25,071 nt of DNA from Thiobacillaceae bacterium (GTDB lineage: Bacteria > Pseudomonadota > Gammaproteobacteria > Burkholderiales > Thiobacillaceae): assembly GCA_012274165.1 (NCBI GenBank), contig JAAPAA010000289.1:1-25071 (forward strand), given 5' to 3'. Position 1 is the first letter of the stretch. The number at the start of each line of letters is the position of its first letter. The position numbers and the translations under genes are program-made. The notes below the pieces were generated by a model. It was given only the letters and a program-made list of their open reading frames with translations. It was not told where the DNA came from and made no database searches. This document shows positions 7,548 through 15,333 of the stretch, one piece after another.

Positions 7548-8155
7548 TGATCCTGCGCTCCTCCCCTGTACTTTCGCCGCGCGTCATGCAACACCTGCTC
7601 GTTGCGCTGGCAATGATGCTGGCGCCCGTCCGCAGTCAAGCCGCCGGCTGGGATATTGACCAGCTCATGCGCAGCCTGGCGCAAATCCGCTCCGAGCACG
7701 CCAGCTTTGTCGAAAAGAAATTCATCGCCATGCTCGACAAACCGGTGGAATCCTCCGGGGAGCTGTTCTATACCGCGCCCGACTATCTGGAAAAGCGCAC
7801 CATCAAACCCAAACCCGAATCCATGATCATCGATCACGGCACTCTGGTGATCGCGCGCGGCCGCCAAAAGCGCGACCTGCAATTGCAGGATTACCCGGAG
7901 CTGGCGGCGTTCATCGACAGCATTCGCGGCACGCTTGCGGGCGACCGCAAGGCGTTGGAACGCAATTACCGCCTGATTCTGGATGGCACAGTCGAGCACT
8001 GGACGCTGCAGCTGCTGCCGCTGGATGAAAAAATGCAGGCGGTGGTCAGGCGCATCCGCATCGCGGGGGCGCGCGACGCAGTGCGCAGCATCGAAATCAC
8101 CCAGGCCGACGGTGACAGCTCGCTCATGTTCGTCGACAAATTGGCCGCGCCGTGA
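7544..8155 (+). CDS. apeL: ApeL, LolA-like outer-membrane lipid carrier
   Basis: A 203-residue periplasmic protein with an N-terminal signal peptide (hydrophobic MQHLLVALAMMLAPV, likely cleavage after SQAA near residue 34). The mature sequence has the LolA-like half-barrel pattern: LAQIRSEHASFVEKKF, GELFYTAPDYLEKRT and MIIDHGTLVIARG. LolA-like proteins in polyene clusters are thought to shuttle the lipid product across the periplasm in partnership with the MMPL transporter (inference from family context). The start at 7544 overlaps the acyltransferase stop by four bases; ATG at 7547 or 7586 would give a shorter signal peptide. The stop is in a GTGA overlap with the pump gene. Confidence 0.85.
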   Translation: MMILRSSPVLSPRVMQHLLVALAMMLAPVRSQAAGWDIDQLMRSLAQIRSEHASFVEKKFIAMLDKPVESSGELFYTAPDYLEKRTIKPKPESMIIDHGTLVIARGRQKRDLQLQDYPELAAFIDSIRGTLAGDRKALERNYRLILDGTVEHWTLQLLPLDEKMQAVVRRIRIAGARDAVRSIEITQADGDSSLMFVDKLAAP

Positions 8156-10551
8156 AGCAAATCCCGGCGCAGCGCGGCCACACGGCGACAGCCCGCATTG
8201 CGATCGTCCTGTGGCTGGCGGTCATGCTCGCCTGCGGCATCGTCATCAGCCGCAGCCGGGTCACCACGGATTTATCGGCCTTCCTGCCGCGCAGCCCGAC
8301 GGCGGCACAGCAGTTGCTCCTGGAACAGATACGCGACGGCCTGGCCTCGCGCCTGATTCTGGTGGGCATCGAAGGCGCCGATGCGTCCACCCGTGCCCGG
8401 CAGTCCAAACAAATCGCCCCGCGCCTGCGCGCCGACCCTGCCTTTATCACGGTAGATAATGGCGAGCCCGTCAGCGCCGAGCGTGACCGTGCGTTTCTGT
8501 TCGACCATCGCTACCTGCTGAGTCCTGCAGTGGTGCCTGCGCGCTTCAGCGTGGACGGCCTGCATGCCGCGTTGAGCGACAGCATTGATCTGCTCGCTTC
8601 GCCCGCCGGACTGCTGCTCAAGTCGCTGCTGCCGCGCGATCCGACCGGCGAAATGGCGCAATTGCTGGGGCAACTCAACAGCGGCGCCCGCCCGAAAATG
8701 GTCGATGGCGCATGGGCATCACGCGATGGCGCGCGCGCCCTGATGCTGATGCAGACACGCGCTTCGGGTTCCGACATCGATGCCCAGCAACGCGCCATGG
8801 CCGCCATCCGGCAGGCGTTTGACGCGGCATCCGGCGCAAGCCCCGCCGCCAAACTGGTGATGACCGGCCCCGGTGTGTTTTCGGTGAGCTCGCGCGACAC
8901 CATCAAGAGTCAGGTCGGCCGCCTGGCCATCGTCGGCATTGTGCTCATCGCCGCGCTGTTGTTAATGGTCTATCGTTCCTTCACCGCACTGGCATTGGGT
9001 TTCCTGCCCGTGATCAGCGGCGCACTGGCAGGCATCGCGGCAGTCAGCCTGGGCTTCGGGGTGGTACATGGCATCACCCTGGGATTTGGCACCGCGTTGA
9101 TCGGCGAGGCGGTGGATTATTCAATCTACCTGTTGCTGCAGTCGGAACAGGTCGGTTCAGACCAGAAGAACTGGATCAAGCGCTTCTGGCCGACCATCCG
9201 TCTCGGTGTGCTGACCTCGATCTGCGGCTTTGCTTCGCTGCTGCTGTCCGGCTTTCCGGGTCTGGCGCAACTCGGCCTGTATTCGATTGCCGGTCTCCTC
9301 GTCGCCGCGACGGTGACCCGCTTTGTCTTGCCGCATCTGCTGCCGTCGAATCTTCGCCTGCATGATATATCGGCTGTCGGCCTGGTCCTGGCCCGTCTGG
9401 TGCAGCGCGCCGCCGCACTGCGATGGGCAGCCCTGATGCTGGTGCTGGCCGCCTGTGCCGTCCTCGTCTTGCACCGCGCCAGTTTGTGGAATGACAAGAT
9501 ATCTTCATTAAGCCCGGTATCGCAGGCCGACGTCGCGCTCGATACGAGTCTGCGCGCCGACATGGGTGCGCCTGACGTGCGCTACCTGGTGGTGGTATCC
9601 GGCGCCAGCCGCGAATCCGTACTGCGCTCTTCCGAACAGGTTTCCACGGTACTGCAAACGCAGGTCGATCAAGGCGAACTCGCCGGGTTCGAGAGCCCGA
9701 GCCGTTATCTTCCCAGCGCCGCGACGCAGCGCGCGCGCCAGTCCAGCCTGCCCGCCCCGGACGAGCTGGAAACGCGGCTGGCGCAGGCTGTTCGGGGTTT
9801 GCCGCTGCGTGCGCAACTGCTTGCGCCGTTTCTTGCCGATGTCGCAGCCGCGCGCAGCCAGCCCTTGCTGCAGGCAGCCGATCTCGAACAGACCTCGATG
9901 GCCATGGCGGTATCGGCGTTGCTCATCCGGCAAGGCGATCACTGGAGCGCCTTGCTGCCGCTTACCGCACCCAAGGGTGCCGACATCAATGCAGGCCGGA
10001 TTCGCGCTGCGCTAAGCACCGCGGGCGCCACGGGATTGCCCGATGCACTGTTCGTGGATATGAAAGCCGAGTCCGATCAACTGTATTCCGGCTACTTGCA
10101 TGAAGCCATCCTGTTGTCGCTGGGCGGGCTGGTGGCGATTATCGCATTGCTGCTATTGGCCTTGCGCTCGCCCCTGCGCGTGGTGCGCATCATCGCGCCG
10201 CTTGCAGCCGCGGTCATCACCGTCACGGCGGGATTGGCCGTGTTCGGCCAGCAATTGATTATTCTGCATCTGGTGGGTCTGCTGCTGGTAGTCGCGGTGG
10301 GCTCCAATTACGCCCTGTTTTTCGACCGGGCGGATCATCCTCCAATGGCTGAGTCCGGACCGATGAGCCACAGGATTTCGCCCCGCACGCTTGCCTCGAT
10401 GCTGTTTGCCAACCTTACTACCGTCGCAGGTTTCGGCGTGCTTTCGTTTTCCGGCGTGTCGATACTGCAGGCACTGGGCACAACCGTGGCGCCGGGCGTC
10501 ATTCTCGCGCTCATCTATTCAGCCATTTTCGCCAGGCAATCCGATGCGTAA
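8152..10551 (+). CDS. apeM: ApeM, MMPL/RND-type lipid exporter
   Basis: A 799-residue inner-membrane transporter of the MMPL/RND superfamily. It shows the internally duplicated layout: TM1 at about residues 14-36, a periplasmic domain to about 250, five membrane segments at 255-400, TM7 at 421-445, a second periplasmic domain, then five more segments at about 648-795. The segments GFGTALIGEAVDYSIYLLL and VAVGSNYALFFDRADH are the paired TM4/TM10 regions carrying charged residues used for proton coupling in RND pumps. It would export the finished polyene lipid from the inner membrane. The start is GTG in a four-base overlap with apeL; the end overlaps the next gene by eight bases. Confidence 0.9.
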   Translation: MKQIPAQRGHTATARIAIVLWLAVMLACGIVISRSRVTTDLSAFLPRSPTAAQQLLLEQIRDGLASRLILVGIEGADASTRARQSKQIAPRLRADPAFITVDNGEPVSAERDRAFLFDHRYLLSPAVVPARFSVDGLHAALSDSIDLLASPAGLLLKSLLPRDPTGEMAQLLGQLNSGARPKMVDGAWASRDGARALMLMQTRASGSDIDAQQRAMAAIRQAFDAASGASPAAKLVMTGPGVFSVSSRDTIKSQVGRLAIVGIVLIAALLLMVYRSFTALALGFLPVISGALAGIAAVSLGFGVVHGITLGFGTALIGEAVDYSIYLLLQSEQVGSDQKNWIKRFWPTIRLGVLTSICGFASLLLSGFPGLAQLGLYSIAGLLVAATVTRFVLPHLLPSNLRLHDISAVGLVLARLVQRAAALRWAALMLVLAACAVLVLHRASLWNDKISSLSPVSQADVALDTSLRADMGAPDVRYLVVVSGASRESVLRSSEQVSTVLQTQVDQGELAGFESPSRYLPSAATQRARQSSLPAPDELETRLAQAVRGLPLRAQLLAPFLADVAAARSQPLLQAADLEQTSMAMAVSALLIRQGDHWSALLPLTAPKGADINAGRIRAALSTAGATGLPDALFVDMKAESDQLYSGYLHEAILLSLGGLVAIIALLLLALRSPLRVVRIIAPLAAAVITVTAGLAVFGQQLIILHLVGLLLVVAVGSNYALFFDRADHPPMAESGPMSHRISPRTLASMLFANLTTVAGFGVLSFSGVSILQALGTTVAPGVILALIYSAIFARQSDA

Positions 10552-11347
10552 TTCGCGCTGGCAACCCGCGCCCTTGATCCTCGCATCCATCGCGCTGCAT
10601 CTGCTGGCCGTGATTGCCGTCATCGCTGAACCCGGGCGGTGGCGCTGGGCGTTGGGGGCCGTGTTTGCCGATCACGGCCTGCTCATGCTGCTCGGGCTGT
10701 GGCCGCGCAGCCACTGGCTCGGCCCGAACTGGACACGACTGCCGGCCGCGGCCAGCGCCGGAAATGAACTGGCCCTGACCATCGACGACGGCCCCGATCC
10801 CGTGGTCACGCCGCAGGTGCTGGATCTGCTGGATCGTTACGCTGTCCGGGTGAGTTTTTTCTGCGTCGGCGAAATGGCCGCGCGCTACCCGGACTTATGC
10901 CGGGAAATCGTGCGCCGCGGCCATGCCGTGGAAAACCACAGCCAGCATCACCGCCATTATTTTGCGCTGATGGGATATTCCGGCTTGATGCGAGAACTGC
11001 AGGCGGCCCAGGACACGCTCACTGCGATTACGGGCCAGCGTCCCTTGTTCTTTCGTGCCCCGGCGGGCTTGCGCAATCCTTTTCTTGACCCGGTGCTCGC
11101 GCGGCTGGCGCTGCAGCTTGCGAGCTGGTCAGCGCGCGGCTTCGACACCCGGATCGGCGACGCTGCTCGCGTAAAGAACAGTCTGTTGCGCGGACTGCGC
11201 CCGGGCGCCATTTTGCTGCTGCACGATGGCAATGCAGCGCGCACGCCCGAGGGCATCCCTGTTATTCTGGAAGTGCTCCCCGCTGTCCTGGCCGCCGCCC
11301 GGGCAGCTGATCTGCGCTTTGTCACCTTGCGTCAAGCCCTTTCCTGA
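10544..11347 (+). CDS. Membrane-anchored NodB-type polysaccharide deacetylase
   Basis: A 267-residue protein with two N-terminal hydrophobic segments (about residues 9-28 and 36-53) followed by a carbohydrate esterase 4 / NodB domain. The metal- and substrate-binding motifs are present: TIDDGPD (residues 79-85, catalytic Asp81/Asp82), the HSxxH motif at His132-His136, RAPAG (171-175) and the final ILLLHDG. All expected catalytic residues appear intact, so it should remove N-acetyl (or another acyl) groups from a sugar. It overlaps the pump gene by eight bases and so belongs to the operon. I do not recall it in the enterobacterial Ape set, which makes it a clue that the product or its anchor contains an acetylated amino sugar (inference). 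Confidence 0.88.
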   Translation: MRNSRWQPAPLILASIALHLLAVIAVIAEPGRWRWALGAVFADHGLLMLLGLWPRSHWLGPNWTRLPAAASAGNELALTIDDGPDPVVTPQVLDLLDRYAVRVSFFCVGEMAARYPDLCREIVRRGHAVENHSQHHRHYFALMGYSGLMRELQAAQDTLTAITGQRPLFFRAPAGLRNPFLDPVLARLALQLASWSARGFDTRIGDAARVKNSLLRGLRPGAILLLHDGNAARTPEGIPVILEVLPAVLAAARAADLRFVTLRQALS

Positions 11348-11385
11348 TTCGTGCCGGTATTGGAACATTCCATGGAGGGCAAGCC

Positions 11386-12060
11386 TTGAACGAAAGCAGT
11401 CGGCCGACGCCCTGGTACCGTCAGCTTGCAGCGGTCCTATCGAGTCATGTTCTGCTCAAAAGCATCGGGACGCCGGTGTTCATCGGCGTTTTCTTCGGCG
11501 CTTACTTCTACCTGCTCAGACACCCGGCCTACCCGATCACGGTGATGCCCCTCATCCTGCTCGACCGGCTGATCGGCTTTCAGCCCGGGGCGCTGCCGCT
11601 GTACATATCGCTGTGGGTCTATGTTTCGCTTCCCCCGGCATTGCTGGCGACGCGGCGCGAGCTGTACGCCTATGCGACGGCGATGAGCGCAACCTGCCTG
11701 GCAGGGCTGGCCGTTTTCTACTTCTGGCCCACGGCGGTGCCCGCACCCAATATCGACTGGACGCAGTATCCCGACGTCGCCTTCCTGAAGAGCATGGATG
11801 CCTCGGGCAATGCCTGCCCGTCGCTTCACGCCGCAACGGCCGTATTTTCTGGCATCTGGTTGCATTACCTGCTGCGCCGCTTCGGCGCGCCGCCGTGGAT
11901 AGTCGTCGTCAATTGGGCATGGTGTATCGGCATCGTATATTCCGCGGTGGCAACACGCCAGCATGTGGCGATGGATGTGCTGGCCGGTCTAATGCTGGGG
12001 GTGCCCGCTGCCACGGTGTCGTTGCGGCAGCGCCTGCACGCGGGCATAAGCGGCGCGTAA
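11386..12060 (+). CDS. PAP2-family membrane phosphatase
   Basis: A 224-residue polytopic membrane protein of the phosphatidic acid phosphatase type 2 superfamily. Motif 2 is CPSLHAATAVF (residues 144-154, His148), and motif 3 is ATRQHVAMDVLAG, with nucleophile His193 and Asp197. The first motif (KX6RP) is not obvious, as in some inositol-phosphorylceramide-synthase-like members. The start is TTG at 11386, supported by a strong GGAGGG at 11374-11379. It would hydrolyse or transfer a lipid phosphate, for example undecaprenyl, glycerol or sugar phosphate. It lies 38 bases after the deacetylase gene and is likely in the same transcript. The substrate cannot be predicted from sequence. Confidence 0.85.
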   Translation: MNESSRPTPWYRQLAAVLSSHVLLKSIGTPVFIGVFFGAYFYLLRHPAYPITVMPLILLDRLIGFQPGALPLYISLWVYVSLPPALLATRRELYAYATAMSATCLAGLAVFYFWPTAVPAPNIDWTQYPDVAFLKSMDASGNACPSLHAATAVFSGIWLHYLLRRFGAPPWIVVVNWAWCIGIVYSAVATRQHVAMDVLAGLMLGVPAATVSLRQRLHAGISGA

Positions 12061-12086
12061 GCGGCGAAATCGACCATCGCGTCCTT

Positions 12087-12155
12087 ATGATCCAAATCAG
12101 GCACCGGAACTTGCTAAACTTCCCCTTTACCTACGATTGGCCTGCTTTTCTTTGA
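12087..12155 (+). CDS. Possible 22-residue leader ORF overlapping the ketosynthase start
   Basis: An ATG at 12087 opens a 22-codon frame ending with TGA at 12153-12155. The TGA overlaps the preferred TTG start of the ketosynthase (12152-12154) in a TTGA junction, just as true genes in this operon overlap by four bases. The encoded peptide starts MIQIRHRNLLNF and ends in DWPAFL. No Shine-Dalgarno sequence is visible before its ATG, and such short frames arise by chance, so translation is uncertain. It lies in the only sizeable gap (about 90 bases) inside the second half of the operon. Confidence 0.25.
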   Translation: MIQIRHRNLLNFPFTYDWPAFL

Positions 12156-13345
12156 GCCCGCTCTGGCTGTCCCATTTCACCGCGACCAGCAGCATCGGCC
12201 GCGGCCTGGACCAGACTCTCGCCGCGCTGCGCCAGCGTCGCGGCGGGCTCGCGCCGTGCGCGTTTGATACGGTGGACCTGGCGACGTTCGTCGGCGAGGT
12301 GGCGGGGGTGGATGCGGTGCAGCTTCCCGCGCACCTGTCCGACTTCGATTGCCGCAACAACCGGCTCGCCTTGCTGGGATTGACTCAGGACGGTTTCGCC
12401 GGGGCAGTGCGCGCTGCCATCGCGAAATACGGTGCGCAGCGCATCGGCGTGATTCTCGGCACCAGCACCTCAGGCATTCTGCAAACCGAGCGGGCCTACC
12501 GGCGGCGCGACCCGGTGACCGGCGCACTCCCCGCGGACTTCGTTTACCGCGCCACACACAACACGTTCTCCGTTGCCGATTTCACGCGCCATTATTTTGG
12601 ACTGACGGGTCCGGCGGTGGCGGTGTCGTCGGCGTGTTCGTCCAGCGCCAAGGTATTTGCGTCAGCGCGACGCATGATGGCGACGGGGCTGATAGACGCG
12701 GCCGTGGTGGGGGGCGTGGATTCGCTGTGTCTGACGACGCTGTACGGATTCAGCGCGCTCGGCCTGATTTCGGAACGCGCATGTCGTCCGTTCGATGCGC
12801 AACGCAACGGCATATCGATTGGCGAAGCGGCGGCCTTCGCACTGCTGGAGCGCGCCGCGGAAGGCCTGGATGCCGACGCCGTGCTGCTGCTCGGCATCGG
12901 CGAGTCCAGCGATGCCCATCACATGTCATCGCCGCATCCGGACGGCCTGGGTGCGCGCATGGCGATGCAGGATGCGCTGAAGACGGCAGGATTGAAGGCG
13001 TCCGAAATCGACTATATCCACCTGCACGGCACGGCTACCCAAAGCAACGACGCCGCGGAGGCCAAGGCAATTCGAACTGTATTCGGCCCGGACACGCCCT
13101 GCAGTTCCACCAAAGGCGCCACTGGCCACACCCTGGGTGCCGCCGGCGGCGTGGCGGCGGTGATTTGCGCCCTGGGGCTGCAGCACGGCTTTTTGCCTGC
13201 GGGGCTGAATACCGAGCAGGTCGATCCGGCGCTGGGCGTGGATTATCTGCTGCAGAATCGCGCGCAGCCGGTAGCGCGCATGCTCAGCAATTCGTTTGGA
13301 TTCGGCGGCACCAATTGCAGCCTGGTTTTTGCGCGCGCGCACTAG
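12152..13345 (+). CDS. apeO: ApeO-like beta-ketoacyl-ACP synthase (KAS II type)
   Basis: A 397-residue thiolase-fold ketosynthase with an intact catalytic triad: Cys162 in VSSACSSSAK, His292 in HLHGTATQSND and His326 in TKGATGHTLGAAG, plus the closing SNSFGFGGTNCSLVF. It performs decarboxylative condensation to extend the polyene chain. In the studied aryl polyene system ApeO forms a heterodimer with the chain-length factor ApeC; a CLF-like gene follows four bases downstream. The start TTG at 12152 gives the family N-terminus MSPLWLSHFTATS; the TTG at 12137 adds five residues. A non-ATG start and the 91-base gap after PAP2 suggest a local control point or coupling with a tiny upstream frame. 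Confidence 0.9.
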   Translation: MSPLWLSHFTATSSIGRGLDQTLAALRQRRGGLAPCAFDTVDLATFVGEVAGVDAVQLPAHLSDFDCRNNRLALLGLTQDGFAGAVRAAIAKYGAQRIGVILGTSTSGILQTERAYRRRDPVTGALPADFVYRATHNTFSVADFTRHYFGLTGPAVAVSSACSSSAKVFASARRMMATGLIDAAVVGGVDSLCLTTLYGFSALGLISERACRPFDAQRNGISIGEAAAFALLERAAEGLDADAVLLLGIGESSDAHHMSSPHPDGLGARMAMQDALKTAGLKASEIDYIHLHGTATQSNDAAEAKAIRTVFGPDTPCSSTKGATGHTLGAAGGVAAVICALGLQHGFLPAGLNTEQVDPALGVDYLLQNRAQPVARMLSNSFGFGGTNCSLVFARAH

Positions 13346-13349
13346 ACGC

Positions 13350-14147
13350 ATGCAGCCACTAACCGCGTATATCGAAGGCATCGGCCTGCTCGGGCCCGGG
13401 TTGACCGACTGGCTGAACGGCGTGGCCGTCCTTGGTGGGCGCGAGCCCTATCAGCCGCACAAGACTGTGCTGCCGCCGCCCGCGTTGCTGCCCGCGGCGG
13501 AACGACGGCGTAGTTGCGCCATCGTCAAACTCACCCTGGCGACCGGGCTGGAGGCCATCGCAGCGGCCGGACTCGACGCAGCCAGCCTGCCGAGCGTGTT
13601 TTCTTCCTCCGGCGGCGATGGGGAAAACTGTCATATTATTTGCGAAATGCTCGCCTCGAATGACCGGCTAATCTCCCCGACCCGGTTTCACAATTCGGTA
13701 CATAACGTTGCCGCCGGGTATTGGGGAATCGCCACCGGCGCGATGACCACCGCATCGGTGTTGAGTGCCTTTGATGCCAGCTTCGGCGCAGGTCTGCTGG
13801 AAGCGCTGAGCCAGGTCGTGGTGGATGACACACGCAGCGTTTTGCTGGCGTGCGACACGCCTTATCCGGAGCCGCTATTCAGCACCCGCCCCATTCCTGA
13901 CGCATTTGGCATTGCCCTGGTGCTCGCGCCGCAACACAGCGCCCGGGCGCTGGCGCAAATCACGGTCAGCCTGACCGAGGCCGGCGCAGACCGGCTCGAC
14001 GATAGCGCGCTTGAAAACCTGCGCCTGGCCATCCCCGCCGCGCGCGGCTTGCCGCTGTTGCGCAGCATCGCGCTGCGGCAGGACAAACGCGTCGTGCTGG
14101 ATTACCTCGACAGCACACGCCTCGCCGTGGCGATCTCGCCGTGCTGA
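13350..14147 (+). CDS. apeC: Chain-length-factor-like ketosynthase homologue (ApeC-type)
   Basis: A 265-residue truncated ketosynthase-like protein (beta-ketoacyl synthase N-terminal-like, PF13723 type). The segment SVLSAFDASFGAGLLEAL aligns with the nucleophile region of the preceding ketosynthase, but Phe141 stands where the active-site Cys should be, so it cannot be a normal condensing enzyme. The segment FHNSVHNVAAGYWGIATG is typical for the CLF subgroup. It also lacks the C-terminal half with the two catalytic histidines. It should act as the chain-length factor partner of the adjacent synthase. The ATG at 13350 is four bases after the ketosynthase stop; its own stop overlaps the next GTG start by seven bases. 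Confidence 0.85.
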   Translation: MQPLTAYIEGIGLLGPGLTDWLNGVAVLGGREPYQPHKTVLPPPALLPAAERRRSCAIVKLTLATGLEAIAAAGLDAASLPSVFSSSGGDGENCHIICEMLASNDRLISPTRFHNSVHNVAAGYWGIATGAMTTASVLSAFDASFGAGLLEALSQVVVDDTRSVLLACDTPYPEPLFSTRPIPDAFGIALVLAPQHSARALAQITVSLTEAGADRLDDSALENLRLAIPAARGLPLLRSIALRQDKRVVLDYLDSTRLAVAISPC

Positions 14148-14617
14148 ATCAAACCACACTTGATCACGCCTGGATTGCGCGCCACATCCCGCATCAGGGC
14201 AGCATGTGCCTGCTGGATTGTGTCGAGGCGTGGGATCGCGAGCGCATCCGCTGCCGCGCGAGCAGTCACCGCGCCGCCGACAACCCCCTGCGCGCTTACG
14301 GCCGGCTCGGTGCCGCCTGCGGCATCGAATACGCGGCACAGGCGATGGCCGTGCACGGCGCTTTGCTCGCGCCGCCCGACAGCAGCAGCGCCCGGGTCGG
14401 TTATCTGGTCAGCGTGCGCGGCGCACAGTTGCGGGTGCCGCGACTGGACGACATCGCCGCCGATCTGCTGGTGGAAGCCACCTGCATCACGCGCAGCGAA
14501 GGCAATATTCTTTACCAGTTCAGCGTCAGTGCAGCGGGTCGCCTCCTCTTGGATGGGCGCGCCGCAGTCGTGCTCAATGCTGACGCACTCACACCCGCCG
14601 CGGGGGAGGCACCATGA
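14141..14617 (+). CDS. apeP: ApeP-like hotdog dehydratase subunit
   Basis: A 158-residue hotdog-fold protein of the 3-hydroxylacyl-ACP dehydratase group (COG4706 type). Signature segments are IPHQGSMCLLDCVEAW near residues 16-31 and LGAACGIEYAAQAMAVHGAL near residues 55-75, the second containing the helix with the conserved Glu. In the characterised pathway ApeP binds ApeI to form the active dehydratase; the two genes are separated here by eight kilobases but lie in the same operon. The start is GTG at 14141, overlapping the CLF stop by seven bases; the stop overlaps the ketoreductase ATG by four bases. Confidence 0.87.
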   Translation: MLNQTTLDHAWIARHIPHQGSMCLLDCVEAWDRERIRCRASSHRAADNPLRAYGRLGAACGIEYAAQAMAVHGALLAPPDSSSARVGYLVSVRGAQLRVPRLDDIAADLLVEATCITRSEGNILYQFSVSAAGRLLLDGRAAVVLNADALTPAAGEAP

Positions 14618-15333
14618 AAAATGCCCTGGTCACGGGCGGCAGCGGCGGCATTGGCGCAGCGGTTTGCCGCCGTCTTGCCGCCGATGGCTGCCACGTCTAT
14701 ATTCATGCCCATCGCGGGCTGCAAGCCGCACAGACGCTGGCCGATGCCATCTGTGCAGGCGGCGGCAGCGCGCAGATGCTGGCATTCGACGTCACCGACA
14801 GCGCCGCGGTCGCCCAGGTGCTGACCCCTCTGGTCGAACACCAGCCGATCCAGATTTTGGTCAACAACGCCGGCATCCATGACGACGCCGTGTTCCCGGG
14901 CATGCGCGCCGAGCAGTGGCACCGGGTGCTGGACGTATCCGTCAACGGTTTTTTCAATGTCACCCAGCCGCTGCTGCTGCCGATGATACGCAGCCGCTGG
15001 GGGCGCATTATCAATGTGTCTTCCATCGCCGCGCTGACCGGCAATCGCGGTCAGGTCAATTATTCCGCCGCCAAAGGCGCGCTCAATGCGGCCACCAGGT
15101 CGCTGGCGCAGGAAGTCGCCAGCCGGGGCATCACCGTCAACGCCGTTGCGCCCGGCATAATCGACACCCCCATGAGCGCAGCTGCGTTCGACGCCCAGGC
15201 GATCGCGCGCATGGTGCCGATGAAACGCGCCGGCACCCCCGCCGAAGTTGCCGACCTGATCGGGTTTCTCGCTTCGATGCAGGCGGCTTATATTACCGGA
15301 CAGATTATCTCCATCAACGGCGGCATCATATGA
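14614..15333 (+). CDS. apeQ: ApeQ, FabG-like 3-ketoacyl-ACP reductase
   Basis: A 239-residue short-chain dehydrogenase/reductase. Cofactor motif TGGSGGIG is at residues 7-14, NNAG at 84-87, and the catalytic residues are Asn110, Ser137, Tyr150 and Lys154 (NVSS and YSAAK). The C-terminus AAYITGQIISINGGI is the usual FabG ending. It reduces the beta-keto group after each condensation, probably with NADPH. Length and motifs are fully normal. The start ATG overlaps the ApeP stop (ATGA), and its own stop overlaps the methyltransferase start (ATGA), placing it firmly in the operon. Confidence 0.92.
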   Translation: MKNALVTGGSGGIGAAVCRRLAADGCHVYIHAHRGLQAAQTLADAICAGGGSAQMLAFDVTDSAAVAQVLTPLVEHQPIQILVNNAGIHDDAVFPGMRAEQWHRVLDVSVNGFFNVTQPLLLPMIRSRWGRIINVSSIAALTGNRGQVNYSAAKGALNAATRSLAQEVASRGITVNAVAPGIIDTPMSAAAFDAQAIARMVPMKRAGTPAEVADLIGFLASMQAAYITGQIISINGGII

